Assembly (NCBI GenBank): GCA_030655775.1
Contig: JAUSPI010000096.1
Coordinates: forward strand, 1 to 36,753
Source: Syntrophales bacterium
GTDB taxonomy: Bacteria > Desulfobacterota > Syntrophia > Syntrophales > JADFWA01
Reading direction: 5' to 3'
DNA length: 36,753 nucleotides
The position numbers were made by a program, and so were the translations under genes. Shown one piece after another: positions 7,091 to 15,067 of the stretch. Under the pieces are notes generated by a model, which saw only the letters and a program-made list of their open reading frames with translations, was not told the DNA's origin and did not search any database. Numbering within the stretch: the stretch's first letter is position 1; every line of letters begins with the position of its first letter.

Positions 7091-7894
7091 CAACCCTTTG
7101 AGTTTTGCTTCAACGTGCGAAATGTAGGTGCGGTTCTCGAATTCTACTTTGAATTCTGTTTCGCTACGTTTGCCTACGAAAAACCGGACATCCGGATTTT
7201 GACCTTGAATGATAAGGCACACGATTTCGAGTGCCTGCCTTTCAATGTCGGGGCCGAAGTAGATGGCCCTAAGTGCATCCGCTTCATACCCAAAAAGTGT
7301 GCCTGCATCCGAGTGTAGGGCACGCCATTCTTTTTCATATTTCCAAGTGCTTGATTTAGTGCAATACAGATCATCCAACAGCTTGTCGTGATTGCTGTTC
7401 ACGATGAAGTCTACAATGTCAATGCGTGGAATGGTGTCGACATATCGAACTTGGCGGAGTTTTGTGAATGGATCTTTGTCCGTCTTGAACGCGAGACAAA
7501 ACCCTTTGTATTGACCGCCATAGTGTGCCCACATGAGAAGGTCATCATTACGCTCGGAAAAACAAGTGACGCCTTTTGTATTCAAGAATGTTTCTCGTGC
7601 ATCAGTGACGAATTTGTTGGCACCGCTAACTAATAGCTGTCGCAGTTCGTTAGGCGGTAACGACTCAAGTTGCCGCCTCAACGGCGGAGAAAGCGACGGA
7701 TCACTCAGGTAGTGTTGCTTGACAAGTTCAAGTTGGTCAGGTGATGGATCCGCGACAGTTGCAGTGATTGCACAATCGAACGGATCATTGAATTTTCGCG
7801 GAGAGCCAAAGTAAAGCGATTGAGCTTTAAGGTTCATAAGGGAACTAACGTTGAAGCTCTCGTATTTGTAAACCGTCTCTGGACGATCGGCCAT
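7085..7894 (-). CDS. DUF2971 family protein, probable former integron gene cassette
   Basis: A 269-residue protein of the DUF2971 type, recognised from YKYESF near the start, LYFGSPRKFNDPFDC, CFSERNDDLLMWAHYG and WKYEKEWRAL. DUF2971 proteins are of unknown biochemical function and are frequent in integron cassettes and defence-rich regions. ATG codons at 7897 and 7894 are both possible; the second has the better spacing (6 nt) to AGGA. The open frame extends to 7933, but that upstream part includes a GTTATAC core-like sequence (7916-7910) and is unlikely to be coding. The stop codon is part of the attC-like site at 7029-7090, exactly as in integron cassettes. The gene stands between a nuclease and a Type IIG restriction enzyme. 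Confidence 0.78.
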   Translation of the reverse strand: MADRPETVYKYESFNVSSLMNLKAQSLYFGSPRKFNDPFDCAITATVADPSPDQLELVKQHYLSDPSLSPPLRRQLESLPPNELRQLLVSGANKFVTDARETFLNTKGVTCFSERNDDLLMWAHYGGQYKGFCLAFKTDKDPFTKLRQVRYVDTIPRIDIVDFIVNSNHDKLLDDLYCTKSSTWKYEKEWRALHSDAGTLFGYEADALRAIYFGPDIERQALEIVCLIIQGQNPDVRFFVGKRSETEFKVEFENRTYISHVEAKLKGLV

Positions 7895-7989
7895 CATATT
7901 TCCTTTTTGGTATAACCATTGATTGACAGGCAAATTTGCCTTGCTCTATTATTTTCATTTTTATGGACGTCCTTCGTTTCCCTTGTGAT

Positions 7990-10872
7990 TTACGACGCTT
8001 CAACGATCCTGATTTCGTCTTCTGTCAATTCGTATAATTCATAAACCAGTTTATCAATTTGACGGTCTGTGTTTTCAATCTGGCGCTGGAGAACGGTTTT
8101 TGTTTGAGGTACTTTGGCTTCGGCCAGTTGTTTTTTCAAATCAAGCATCTGCTCGACGAGATCGACCATCCGGTCGTGGCGGGCTATGTCGGTGGGGTCG
8201 GAGAAGTTGATGGTGCGGATGGGCAACTTCACCAAATTTACTTTTTTAATTTCAGCAAATAGTTTACCTTTTTCTGGAACAATTTTTTGATATATGTAAA
8301 CCATTAGCTTTGAATTAATTATGCCAAGAATGTAGTTATAATGGTAACTTGTATTTTTTAATTCGACATTATAAATATTGTTTAGGTTGTAATGCTTTTC
8401 TTGGTCTATGACGGCTCGAATTCTATCGGAAGTTTGCCTTAAAATAATTTTACTTTTTTCAAACGGGGCCGTAAATCTTGGTTCGGCAAGCCATTCACCA
8501 TATTTTATATATCTTTGTTCCAAAGGATATATCACATATCTGTCTATATCTTTCCCAATTAGATAATTTTTATATAGCTCGCCTTGTTTAGTATTGCTAT
8601 CATAAACCCTGTTCTTTACCGTTTGTTCTATTTGTTTAGGCTTACCTTTGCCCTTTTGATAAGGTTTTATTCCCATTATGCAATTAGCCAATTCGCCCAA
8701 AGAGATAGAAATATTTTCTATCTTGGAAAACAAGTTTTTATTTACTGATAAATAAATTTCATAACGAGGATTAGTTGAAAAATCGTTTTGTCCTCTTTCA
8801 TTAAGGAATATGTCGTCAAATTCACTTTCCTCTCTTAAGATTGCATATCTTATAATATTATTCTTCGATTGATTATTGTTGAAGACAAAGATGCAAGTGT
8901 CTCCTATGTCAGCGTCTTTAAAAACCTTATAATTAAGAATTAGAATATTTTCTATTGAATAATTTTCTAAAATAACTTTTCTAATATTTTTAAAATAATG
9001 CTGGGCAAGAAATACCGCTGGAGTGATATAGGATATTTTTCCGTTTCGTTTTAAGACACTGCTACCTCTTTCCATGAATATTACAAAGCTATTTAACTGG
9101 TATTCAAAAGAAGTATAATTTTTTAACAAATATTCTATCTCTTCATTTAGAAACAAAGCACCATACGGCGGATTCCCAATCACCGCATCGAAACCTCCAT
9201 CCTGCATGATCTCGGGAAATTCGGTTTCCCAGTCAAAGACATTGACGCGGTACATCTCTTCTTCATCCAGGAGGCTTAACTGCTGCTCTTCGTAAAAGTC
9301 AGGGCCGATGAGGGAGTTGCCGCATTTGATATTGCTTCCCAGATCGGGGAGGGCCCGTTCCTGAAACAGGGCAAGCTGTTTTCCGATGGTTTCGGCGTTT
9401 TCATCTTCCAGGACTTTCAAAAGGAGTGAGAGCTTGGTGACCTCCACCGCCTGGGTGTCGATGTCAACGCCGTAGATATTGTTGAGGAGGATTCGCTTTT
9501 TTTCCGCCGTGGTCAATTTCCATTCTCCACCGGGTGCCTGGTAGAGGGCGGGGTTGCGACCTTTCGCCCATTTTTCCGGGTCATCGGCTATGTATTGATC
9601 CCTGTGCCAGTCGAGGAGATACTGATACGCGCCGATCAGGAACGAGCCGGAACCGCAGGCAGGATCCAGAATTTTGAGTTTACTCACCGCGCCACGCGAA
9701 CCGGTCTTTTTACCTTCAACAAGCTTGCCGACGGTCTGCTTGACAATGTAGTCCACGATATATGTGGGGGTGTAATACACGCCGCCCGCCTTTTTGACCT
9801 CCGGCTTTTCTTCGACAATGGCACGGTGGCCCGGCGTTAAACGGATTACTTTTCCCAGAAATCGTTCATAGACCTGCCCCAGAATATCCGCCGGCAGTAC
9901 GGAAAATTCATACGGGCTGTCCGGGTAGTAAAGATTCGTAAAAATATCCTTGAGGGGTTTATCGTCAATCGCGATATCAAGAGTAAGGTCGTCAGGGGGA
10001 GAAACGCGATCTTTTTCCTTTTTGAAATGGAAGAGGCCGGAGTTATAACGATCATCCGCCTGTTGAAACATCTGGCATAGCCGCCCGTAAATATGGCTGC
10101 CGTTTCGCAGAGCCATAAGTTGACCATAAGGTTCAATGCCTCTGTCTTCACAGATACGCAGAAAAATTACGCGGTCAATGGTACGCTGTACTGCAAAATT
10201 CAACTCGCGTCTCGTCAGACCGGGGTTCCGCAGGGCGATATTTCGGGCAAGTACTTCGCGCCATCGCTCAATTTCTTCGAGGAAGGCAGTGTCAACTTCG
10301 GCGGTTCCCCGCTTTACCCTGCTGGATTCAACATATTTATCAAAAGAACCTTTAAGGACAGATTCACGAGAGAAGATCGAGGCGATTTCATCCCAACGTT
10401 CAATATATTCATTATAAGTAAAGTAAAGGGTACGTGCCCTGGAAGGTTTGTCGGTCTTGACCGGTTTAATCCGGCAGTCATAGACGGCGAGTTCTTCAAA
10501 ATCCGTAAGGATACTGAGCGGCAGCTTGGCCGACCAGGCGTAACGACGAAGCTGGTAAGCAGGAGGGGTTTCTTGCTTGATATCGACCGACGGCTTCTTT
10601 GCTTCCAGAAAGAATTTACGTGTTCCGCCAATGCGAAAGCAGTAATCGGGGGCCTTTGTGGCGCTGCCTATTTTAATGGCATCTTCATGTATTACGTCCT
10701 TATATGCCTCCGCATAGCCTTGTTTGTTGTAGACATCCCAACCGAGAGCATTGAAGAAGGGGTTGATAAATTCCTGTCGAACCTGTGCCTCATTGTACCG
10801 GCCTGACCGATAGGTATCAATATTACGATCAAAACGCTCAACAAGTTCATGTATTTCTTCAGGAGCTGACAT
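7990..10872 (-). CDS. Type IIG restriction-modification enzyme (nuclease plus N6-adenine methyltransferase)
   Basis: A 960-residue single-chain restriction-modification protein of the Eco57I-like class. The N-terminus has a PD-(D/E)xK nuclease core (Asp76, then Glu90 and Lys92 in FFLEAKKP). A helical connector follows. The methyltransferase has YYTPTYIVDYIV (residues 366-377), motif I DPACGSGSF (403-411) and motif IV NPPY (567-570). Residues about 575-880 are the target recognition region, and the C-terminus ends with the helical tail IDKLVYELYELTEDEIRIVE. It would cut and methylate the same DNA site, self-protecting the host. The DNA becomes markedly AT-rich exactly after NPPY (about 9165 down to 8230) and returns to normal for the tail, which suggests exchange of the specificity region. 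A GGTGGG-like site precedes the ATG. The recognition sequence cannot be predicted. Confidence 0.93.
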   Translation of the reverse strand: MSAPEEIHELVERFDRNIDTYRSGRYNEAQVRQEFINPFFNALGWDVYNKQGYAEAYKDVIHEDAIKIGSATKAPDYCFRIGGTRKFFLEAKKPSVDIKQETPPAYQLRRYAWSAKLPLSILTDFEELAVYDCRIKPVKTDKPSRARTLYFTYNEYIERWDEIASIFSRESVLKGSFDKYVESSRVKRGTAEVDTAFLEEIERWREVLARNIALRNPGLTRRELNFAVQRTIDRVIFLRICEDRGIEPYGQLMALRNGSHIYGRLCQMFQQADDRYNSGLFHFKKEKDRVSPPDDLTLDIAIDDKPLKDIFTNLYYPDSPYEFSVLPADILGQVYERFLGKVIRLTPGHRAIVEEKPEVKKAGGVYYTPTYIVDYIVKQTVGKLVEGKKTGSRGAVSKLKILDPACGSGSFLIGAYQYLLDWHRDQYIADDPEKWAKGRNPALYQAPGGEWKLTTAEKKRILLNNIYGVDIDTQAVEVTKLSLLLKVLEDENAETIGKQLALFQERALPDLGSNIKCGNSLIGPDFYEEQQLSLLDEEEMYRVNVFDWETEFPEIMQDGGFDAVIGNPPYGALFLNEEIEYLLKNYTSFEYQLNSFVIFMERGSSVLKRNGKISYITPAVFLAQHYFKNIRKVILENYSIENILILNYKVFKDADIGDTCIFVFNNNQSKNNIIRYAILREESEFDDIFLNERGQNDFSTNPRYEIYLSVNKNLFSKIENISISLGELANCIMGIKPYQKGKGKPKQIEQTVKNRVYDSNTKQGELYKNYLIGKDIDRYVIYPLEQRYIKYGEWLAEPRFTAPFEKSKIILRQTSDRIRAVIDQEKHYNLNNIYNVELKNTSYHYNYILGIINSKLMVYIYQKIVPEKGKLFAEIKKVNLVKLPIRTINFSDPTDIARHDRMVDLVEQMLDLKKQLAEAKVPQTKTVLQRQIENTDRQIDKLVYELYELTEDEIRIVEAS

Positions 10873-10950
10873 CTTTTACCCACCTTAATGAAAATCAATA
10901 TAGGGAATACAGCAGATTTGTCAATATATTTCAGCCCAAGAATAATGCAT

Positions 10951-11090
10951 TCGTAAAAAGTCATAAACTGCACCATTTGTCATGCTGAACTTGTTTCAGC
11001 ATCTAATTATTTCAGTAAGTTAGAGACCCTGAATGATCCTGAAACAAGTCCAGGACATGATTTTGGGTGACAAAAAAAGACTTTTTACGA
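10951..11090 (+). repeat. Repeat family A, copy 1 (MITE-like palindromic element)
   Basis: The element starts TCGTAAAAAGTC and ends GACTTTTTACGA, with inner inverted segments (CTGAACTTGTTTCAG, GAGACCCTGAA). It is the most diverged of five copies in the window (others at 16354, 17688, 22860 and 28216). No coding capacity. It occupies most of the 353-bp gap between the Type IIG gene and resB. Confidence 0.85.
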
Positions 11091-11148
11091 GTGCATCAAG
11101 AATGAAAAGGCAAAACCACGATTGGAATTCCCGGGGCTTGAAAACGGC

Positions 11149-11178
11149 TTGACAATGGTTTTGATCTTGTGGTATCCA
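11149..11178 (+). promoter_or_regulatory. Candidate sigma-70 promoter for resB-ccsA
   Basis: TTGACA (11149-11154) and TATCCA (11173-11178) are separated by 18 nt and lie 33 nt before an AGGAGG (11211-11216). The -10 match is weak. Placement ahead of the cytochrome maturation pair supports it; not verified. Confidence 0.4.
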
Positions 11179-11225
11179 GCCCGTTCACATTGTGGACAAG
11201 CATATAGTTCAGGAGGCCGGTTAAA

Positions 11226-12530
11226 ATATATAAGTTTTTTTCCTCAATCAAACTTACAATATCTCTATTTCTTGCTTTAGCCATAACATCTATTTTTGGC
11301 ACAGTAGTCCAGCAGGGACTACCCCTTGCAAGGTATGAGGCGCTGTATGGCCCCAAGGTATTCTCCCTTCTAAAATTCTTCGACATTTTCGACATGTACC
11401 ACTCCTGGTGGTTTACTCTGCTTCTAATATTGTTATCAGTAAATATAATTGCCTGTACAGCCAAACAGATTCCACGCATTATCAAATTAACCCTCCCTGA
11501 AAAGAATAAATTTGATGACGGGCCCTTTGGTTCATCACAGATTAATAAAAATGTTCAATGTCACAAGAGTTTGTCTGACCTCGAACAGGAAACAACATCC
11601 CTGCTGAAATCGCTTGTTTCTCTGCCGGTTCAAGTAAGAAAAGATGACAAAAGCTATTTCTTTTCCGAAAAGGGCAGATATTCCAGAATGGGGTTTATTT
11701 TTATCCATTTCAGTATTCTTCTGATTCTGGGAGGCGGATTGATCGGGGCTATCTGGGGCTTTGACGGTCAGATGAATATTGTCGAAGGAAAGACTGCGGA
11801 TACAATGTTCCTGTATGGTGGTAAGGGAGCAAAGAAACTCGGGTTTGAAGTCCGCTGCGACAAATTTAAAGTCGATTTTTACAAGACAGGCCAACCAAAA
11901 GAATATAGAAGTGATCTGACTATTTTAGAAGACGGAAAGAAAGTTCTTTCCAAAGCAATCATGGTAAATCATCCCCTGATCTATAAAGGGTTCAAGCTTT
12001 GCCAGGCGACTTATGGAATTGCGGAAACTGACAATTTTCAGATCGTTGTAAAAAATGAAAAGACAGGAAAAGAAACCGTATTAACACCTAACCTGATGGA
12101 AAAAATCTCTCTGCCGGACAGCAAGTTTTCATTTGCAATTGCCAAATTTATGCCCAATTATCAGAATCATGGCCCTGCTGTCCTGGGAGTCCTGATTGAA
12201 CCGGAGAAGACACATGAGATGCTCTGGCTCTTCAAGGGTCATAATCAGCAAATGAAGGATTTATCCTTTATGTTTAAAGACTTTGATAGTCGTTATTATA
12301 CCGGCATACAGGTGAGCAGGAGTTACGGTGTATACATTGTCTGGGCCGGCTGTATTCTTATCCTGGTCGGTTTTGTGCTGAGCCTCTTTTTCACACACAC
12401 AAAAGTATGGTTACGGATTTCAGAGCGGAAAGACGGCTGTGAGGTTAAAATCGCTGCCAGTGTAAACAGGAACAGGAAAGATTTTGAAGAAAAACTGGAA
12501 AAACTCGTCATGGAATTACAGGCGGAATAG
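11226..12530 (+). CDS. resB: ResB/Ccs1-type cytochrome c biogenesis protein
   Basis: ResB works with CcsA/ResC in system II to deliver heme and attach it to apocytochromes outside the membrane. The first canonical start is ATG 11394, but family sequence clearly continues upstream in frame: KIYKFFSSIKLTISLFLALA (TM1), SIFGTVVQQGLPLARY, then FDMYHSWWFTLLLILL (TM2). The frame is open from 11207. A strong AGGAGG (11211-11216) lies 9 nt before an ATA codon (11226), which I take as the likely start; no ATG, GTG or TTG is available in the extension. TM3 is FIHFSILLILGGGLIG, followed by the large periplasmic ResB domain and a final TM (VYIVWAGCILILVGFVLSLF). About 434 residues. The stop lies 6 nt before ccsA. 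An alternative is a mutated start codon. Confidence 0.82.
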   Translation: MYKFFSSIKLTISLFLALAITSIFGTVVQQGLPLARYEALYGPKVFSLLKFFDIFDMYHSWWFTLLLILLSVNIIACTAKQIPRIIKLTLPEKNKFDDGPFGSSQINKNVQCHKSLSDLEQETTSLLKSLVSLPVQVRKDDKSYFFSEKGRYSRMGFIFIHFSILLILGGGLIGAIWGFDGQMNIVEGKTADTMFLYGGKGAKKLGFEVRCDKFKVDFYKTGQPKEYRSDLTILEDGKKVLSKAIMVNHPLIYKGFKLCQATYGIAETDNFQIVVKNEKTGKETVLTPNLMEKISLPDSKFSFAIAKFMPNYQNHGPAVLGVLIEPEKTHEMLWLFKGHNQQMKDLSFMFKDFDSRYYTGIQVSRSYGVYIVWAGCILILVGFVLSLFFTHTKVWLRISERKDGCEVKIAASVNRNRKDFEEKLEKLVMELQAE

Positions 12531-12536
12531 AACATC

Positions 12537-13364
12537 ATGAGTGATACTTTTATTATCAGTATTGTAACATTTATTTATTTTGCTGCTGCGTTTAGCTACT
12601 TGATTTCCTTTGTTTTCAGTAAGAAACCAGTGGCTGTTGCGGCATTGGCGCTTACCGTTTTGGGAATAACAGCTCAAACAGCGGCATTTATCATCCGCTG
12701 GATTGATTCTTACCAATTGGGAATCGGTCACATCCCTCTCGCAAACTTTTATGAATCCATTGTGTTTTTTTCATGGTCTATCATTTTTATATATTTAGTT
12801 ATGGGGAGGCGTTATAAAAACAGTTTAATCGGCGCCCTGGCTAACTTATTTGCTTTTATCCTGCTGGCTTATGCCTCTTTATCCGGAGATATGGAATCCC
12901 AGATCCAGCCATTAGTTCCCGCCCTTCAAAGCAACTGGTTAACAAGCCACGTTATAAGCTGTTTTTTTGGCTATGCGTGTTTTGCCATCTCGTTCGGGAC
13001 CAGCATACTTTATCTGATAAGGCAGAGATTCAAGAAAAACCCTGTTAATTTCTTGCCTGAACCTGAATTTTTAGATGAAGTGACCTACAAGATGATATCA
13101 ATCGGATTTGTGCTTTTGACGCTGGGTATCATTACCGGTGCCGCCTGGGCCGATCATGCCTGGGGAAGATATTGGGGCTGGGATCCTAAGGAGACCTGGT
13201 CATTGATTACATGGCTGATTTATGCGGCCTTTCTTCATGCACGTCTTGTCAGGGGATGGAAAGGAACAAGAATGTCTTTGATTTCCATCTTCGGTTTCCT
13301 CGCCGTTATTTTCACCTACCTGGGAGTAAATTATGTCCTTTCAGGCCTTCACAGTTATCTTTAA
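12537..13364 (+). CDS. ccsA: CcsA/ResC-type cytochrome c biogenesis protein (heme handling)
   Basis: A 275-residue polytopic membrane protein with about eight hydrophobic segments. It contains the tryptophan-rich WWD heme-handling motif WGRYWGWDPKETWSLITWL near residues 210-230, the mark of system II cytochrome c synthetases. Conserved His candidates flank it (SHVISCFFGY before, LHARL after). It is co-transcribed with resB, the start being 6 nt after the resB stop. The protein should present heme to CxxCH apocytochromes such as the octaheme protein encoded at 19321-20937. Directly after the stop, in the same frame, comes a two-heme remnant (13365-13517). Confidence 0.92.
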   Translation: MSDTFIISIVTFIYFAAAFSYLISFVFSKKPVAVAALALTVLGITAQTAAFIIRWIDSYQLGIGHIPLANFYESIVFFSWSIIFIYLVMGRRYKNSLIGALANLFAFILLAYASLSGDMESQIQPLVPALQSNWLTSHVISCFFGYACFAISFGTSILYLIRQRFKKNPVNFLPEPEFLDEVTYKMISIGFVLLTLGIITGAAWADHAWGRYWGWDPKETWSLITWLIYAAFLHARLVRGWKGTRMSLISIFGFLAVIFTYLGVNYVLSGLHSYL

Positions 13365-13517
13365 TACAAAACAAAAAAAGGGGCGAGAATTTGTCCGTCT
13401 CACGAAGATATCCTGCCGTGCAGCAAATGCCATGGAGAACCTCACTCCAAAAGCATGCTGAAGGGCAGAAAAGAATGCGGTGAGTGTCATGGTATTGCAC
13501 ATGACCTGCTAATGTAG
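13365..13517 (+). pseudogene. Remnant of a multiheme c-type cytochrome (two CxxCH motifs)
   Basis: After the ccsA stop (TAA 13362-13364) the same frame stays open to TAG 13515-13517. It reads ARICPSHEDILPCSKCHGEP and later ECGECHGIAHDLLM. Two heme-binding motifs, CSKCH and CGECH, with spaced histidines look like the C-terminal end of a small multiheme cytochrome. There is no ATG, GTG or TTG before the first heme motif and no signal peptide, so it is probably a truncated gene end rather than a gene. Its frame identity with ccsA could be chance. Confidence 0.55.
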
Positions 13518-13555
13518 GCTGTCTTCACTTTTTGATTATTTTTATAATAACCGGC

Positions 13556-13594
13556 AAGGCGCTTTCTCCTTTTGAAGGGAAAGCGCCTTTTTTT
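13556..13594 (+). terminator. Rho-independent terminator after the resB-ccsA region
   Basis: A strong hairpin pairs AAGGCGCTTTC with GAAAGCGCCTT around a CCTTTT-containing loop and is followed by a run of T residues (13587-13594). It closes the cytochrome maturation transcript before purB. Confidence 0.85.
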
Positions 13595-13658
13595 CTACAC
13601 CCTTATAAATTGAGACAATATATTTTGATGCTGCCATAAATTCTTACGCTAAAAGTCC

Positions 13659-13685
13659 TTGACTCAAATCCCTAACCCATACTAA
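13659..13685 (+). promoter_or_regulatory. Weak candidate promoter for purB
   Basis: TTGACT (13659-13664) and TACTAA (13680-13685) are separated by 15 nt, about 80 nt before the purB start. Spacing is short and the -10 imperfect. The rest of the 13595-13765 gap contains a GGAGTC/CAGAAGCCAG-type low-complexity stretch (13702-13735), related to the one at the end of proS. Confidence 0.25.
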
Positions 13686-13765
13686 ATAAGAATGTAACTA
13701 CTCAGGAGTCAGAAGCCAGAATTCAGCAGACAGAAGAAAAAATAAAATACTTTCAGGAGAAAAGA

Positions 13766-15067
13766 TTGATTACCAGATACTCACGAGAAGAGATGGCTTC
13801 AATCTGGAGCCAGGAAAACAGGTTTCAAAAGTGGCTTGATATAGAGATTTTGGCATGCGAAGCCCTTGCCTTAAAAGGTGAAATACCGGAAAAGTCTTTG
13901 AAGAATATCAAAGAAAAAGCCGGCTTTGACATAGGGCGGATTGATGAAATAGAAAAGACAACCAGGCATGATGTGGTAGCTTTCCTGACCTGTGTTTCCG
14001 AAAGGGTAGGGGAGGATTCCCGTTATATACATATGGGGTTGACTTCTTCGGATATCCTCGATACATCTCTTGCCGTTTTATTGAAAGAGGCATCTGAAAT
14101 CCTCATCAAGGGCATTGATGAGCTGTTGACCGTTCTGAAAAAGAAAGCTTTCAAACATAAAGATACCCTGATGATAGGCAGATCTCACGGGATACATGCA
14201 GAGCCGATCACCTTTGGTTTAAAGATGGCCCTCTGGTATCAGGAGATGGAGCGTAACAGGGAAAGAATGATGAGAGCAAGGGATGTCATAAGCTATGGGA
14301 AAATATCAGGGGCCGTTGGTACTTTCCCCTTTGTTGATCCATCCGTTGAAGAATACATTTGTCTTAACCTTGGGCTCAGACCTGCTCCTATTTCAACACA
14401 GATTGTTCAGAGGGACAGGCATGCCGAATATTTTTCGACTCTGGCGATCATTGCATCTTCCATTGATAAGTTTGCCCAGGAGATAAGACTGCTTCAGAGA
14501 ACCGAGGTACGTGAGGCGGAGGAATTTTTTTCACCGGGGCAGAAGGGTTCGTCAGCAATGCCCCACAAGCGGAATCCTGTCCTCTCAGAAAATCTTTCCG
14601 GTCTTGCCCGTCTGGTGAGGTCCTATGCTGCCGCATCTCTTGATAATGTTGCCCTCTGGCATGAACGGGACATCAGCCACTCTTCGGTTGAGAGGGTCAT
14701 CGCTCCTGATGCAACGATACTTCTCGACTTTATGTTGAATCGATTCTCGGGGCTTCTGGATAAACTGCTTATTTATCCGGAAAGAATGGTTTCAAATCTC
14801 AATATGACCAGAGGGTTGATTTTTTCCCAGATGGTTCTTTTGAAACTAATTGAGAAGGAAATTTCACGGGAGGATGCTTACGCTATTGTGCAGAGAAATG
14901 CGATGAAGTCATGGGAAGAGGCACTTGAGTTTAAGCAGTTGTTGATAAAAGACAGGGAAGTTATGTCATGTTTGAGCACTGAAGAGATTGAAAGCGTCTT
15001 TAGTATGGATAATTTTTTAAAACATGTGAACTACATCTTTTCAAGGGTATTTGGAGATGAAAAATGA
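13766..15067 (+). CDS. purB: Adenylosuccinate lyase
   Basis: A 433-residue enzyme of the fumarase/aspartase superfamily. It catalyses two steps of purine synthesis: SAICAR to AICAR plus fumarate, and adenylosuccinate to AMP plus fumarate. The superfamily signature GSSAMPHKRNP is near residues 262-272, the catalytic-base loop. Other conserved pieces are TTRHDVVAF, HMGLTSSDILDT, and RSHGIHAEPITFG with the general-acid His. The start is TTG at 13766, with AGGAGA 5 nt upstream, giving the usual N-terminus MITRYSREEM. The stop overlaps the start of the downstream lipoprotein gene (ATGA, 15064-15067), indicating translational coupling. Confidence 0.96.
   Translation: MITRYSREEMASIWSQENRFQKWLDIEILACEALALKGEIPEKSLKNIKEKAGFDIGRIDEIEKTTRHDVVAFLTCVSERVGEDSRYIHMGLTSSDILDTSLAVLLKEASEILIKGIDELLTVLKKKAFKHKDTLMIGRSHGIHAEPITFGLKMALWYQEMERNRERMMRARDVISYGKISGAVGTFPFVDPSVEEYICLNLGLRPAPISTQIVQRDRHAEYFSTLAIIASSIDKFAQEIRLLQRTEVREAEEFFSPGQKGSSAMPHKRNPVLSENLSGLARLVRSYAAASLDNVALWHERDISHSSVERVIAPDATILLDFMLNRFSGLLDKLLIYPERMVSNLNMTRGLIFSQMVLLKLIEKEISREDAYAIVQRNAMKSWEEALEFKQLLIKDREVMSCLSTEEIESVFSMDNFLKHVNYIFSRVFGDEK

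Noticed and set aside
10093-10806. A 237-codon plus-strand open frame opposite the Type IIG gene
   Set aside because: Antisense to the conserved nuclease domain and without protein-like motifs.
11096-11485. A 129-codon minus-strand open frame opposite the start of resB
   Set aside because: It overlaps the in-frame N-terminal extension of ResB, which has clear family sequence; the minus frame has none.
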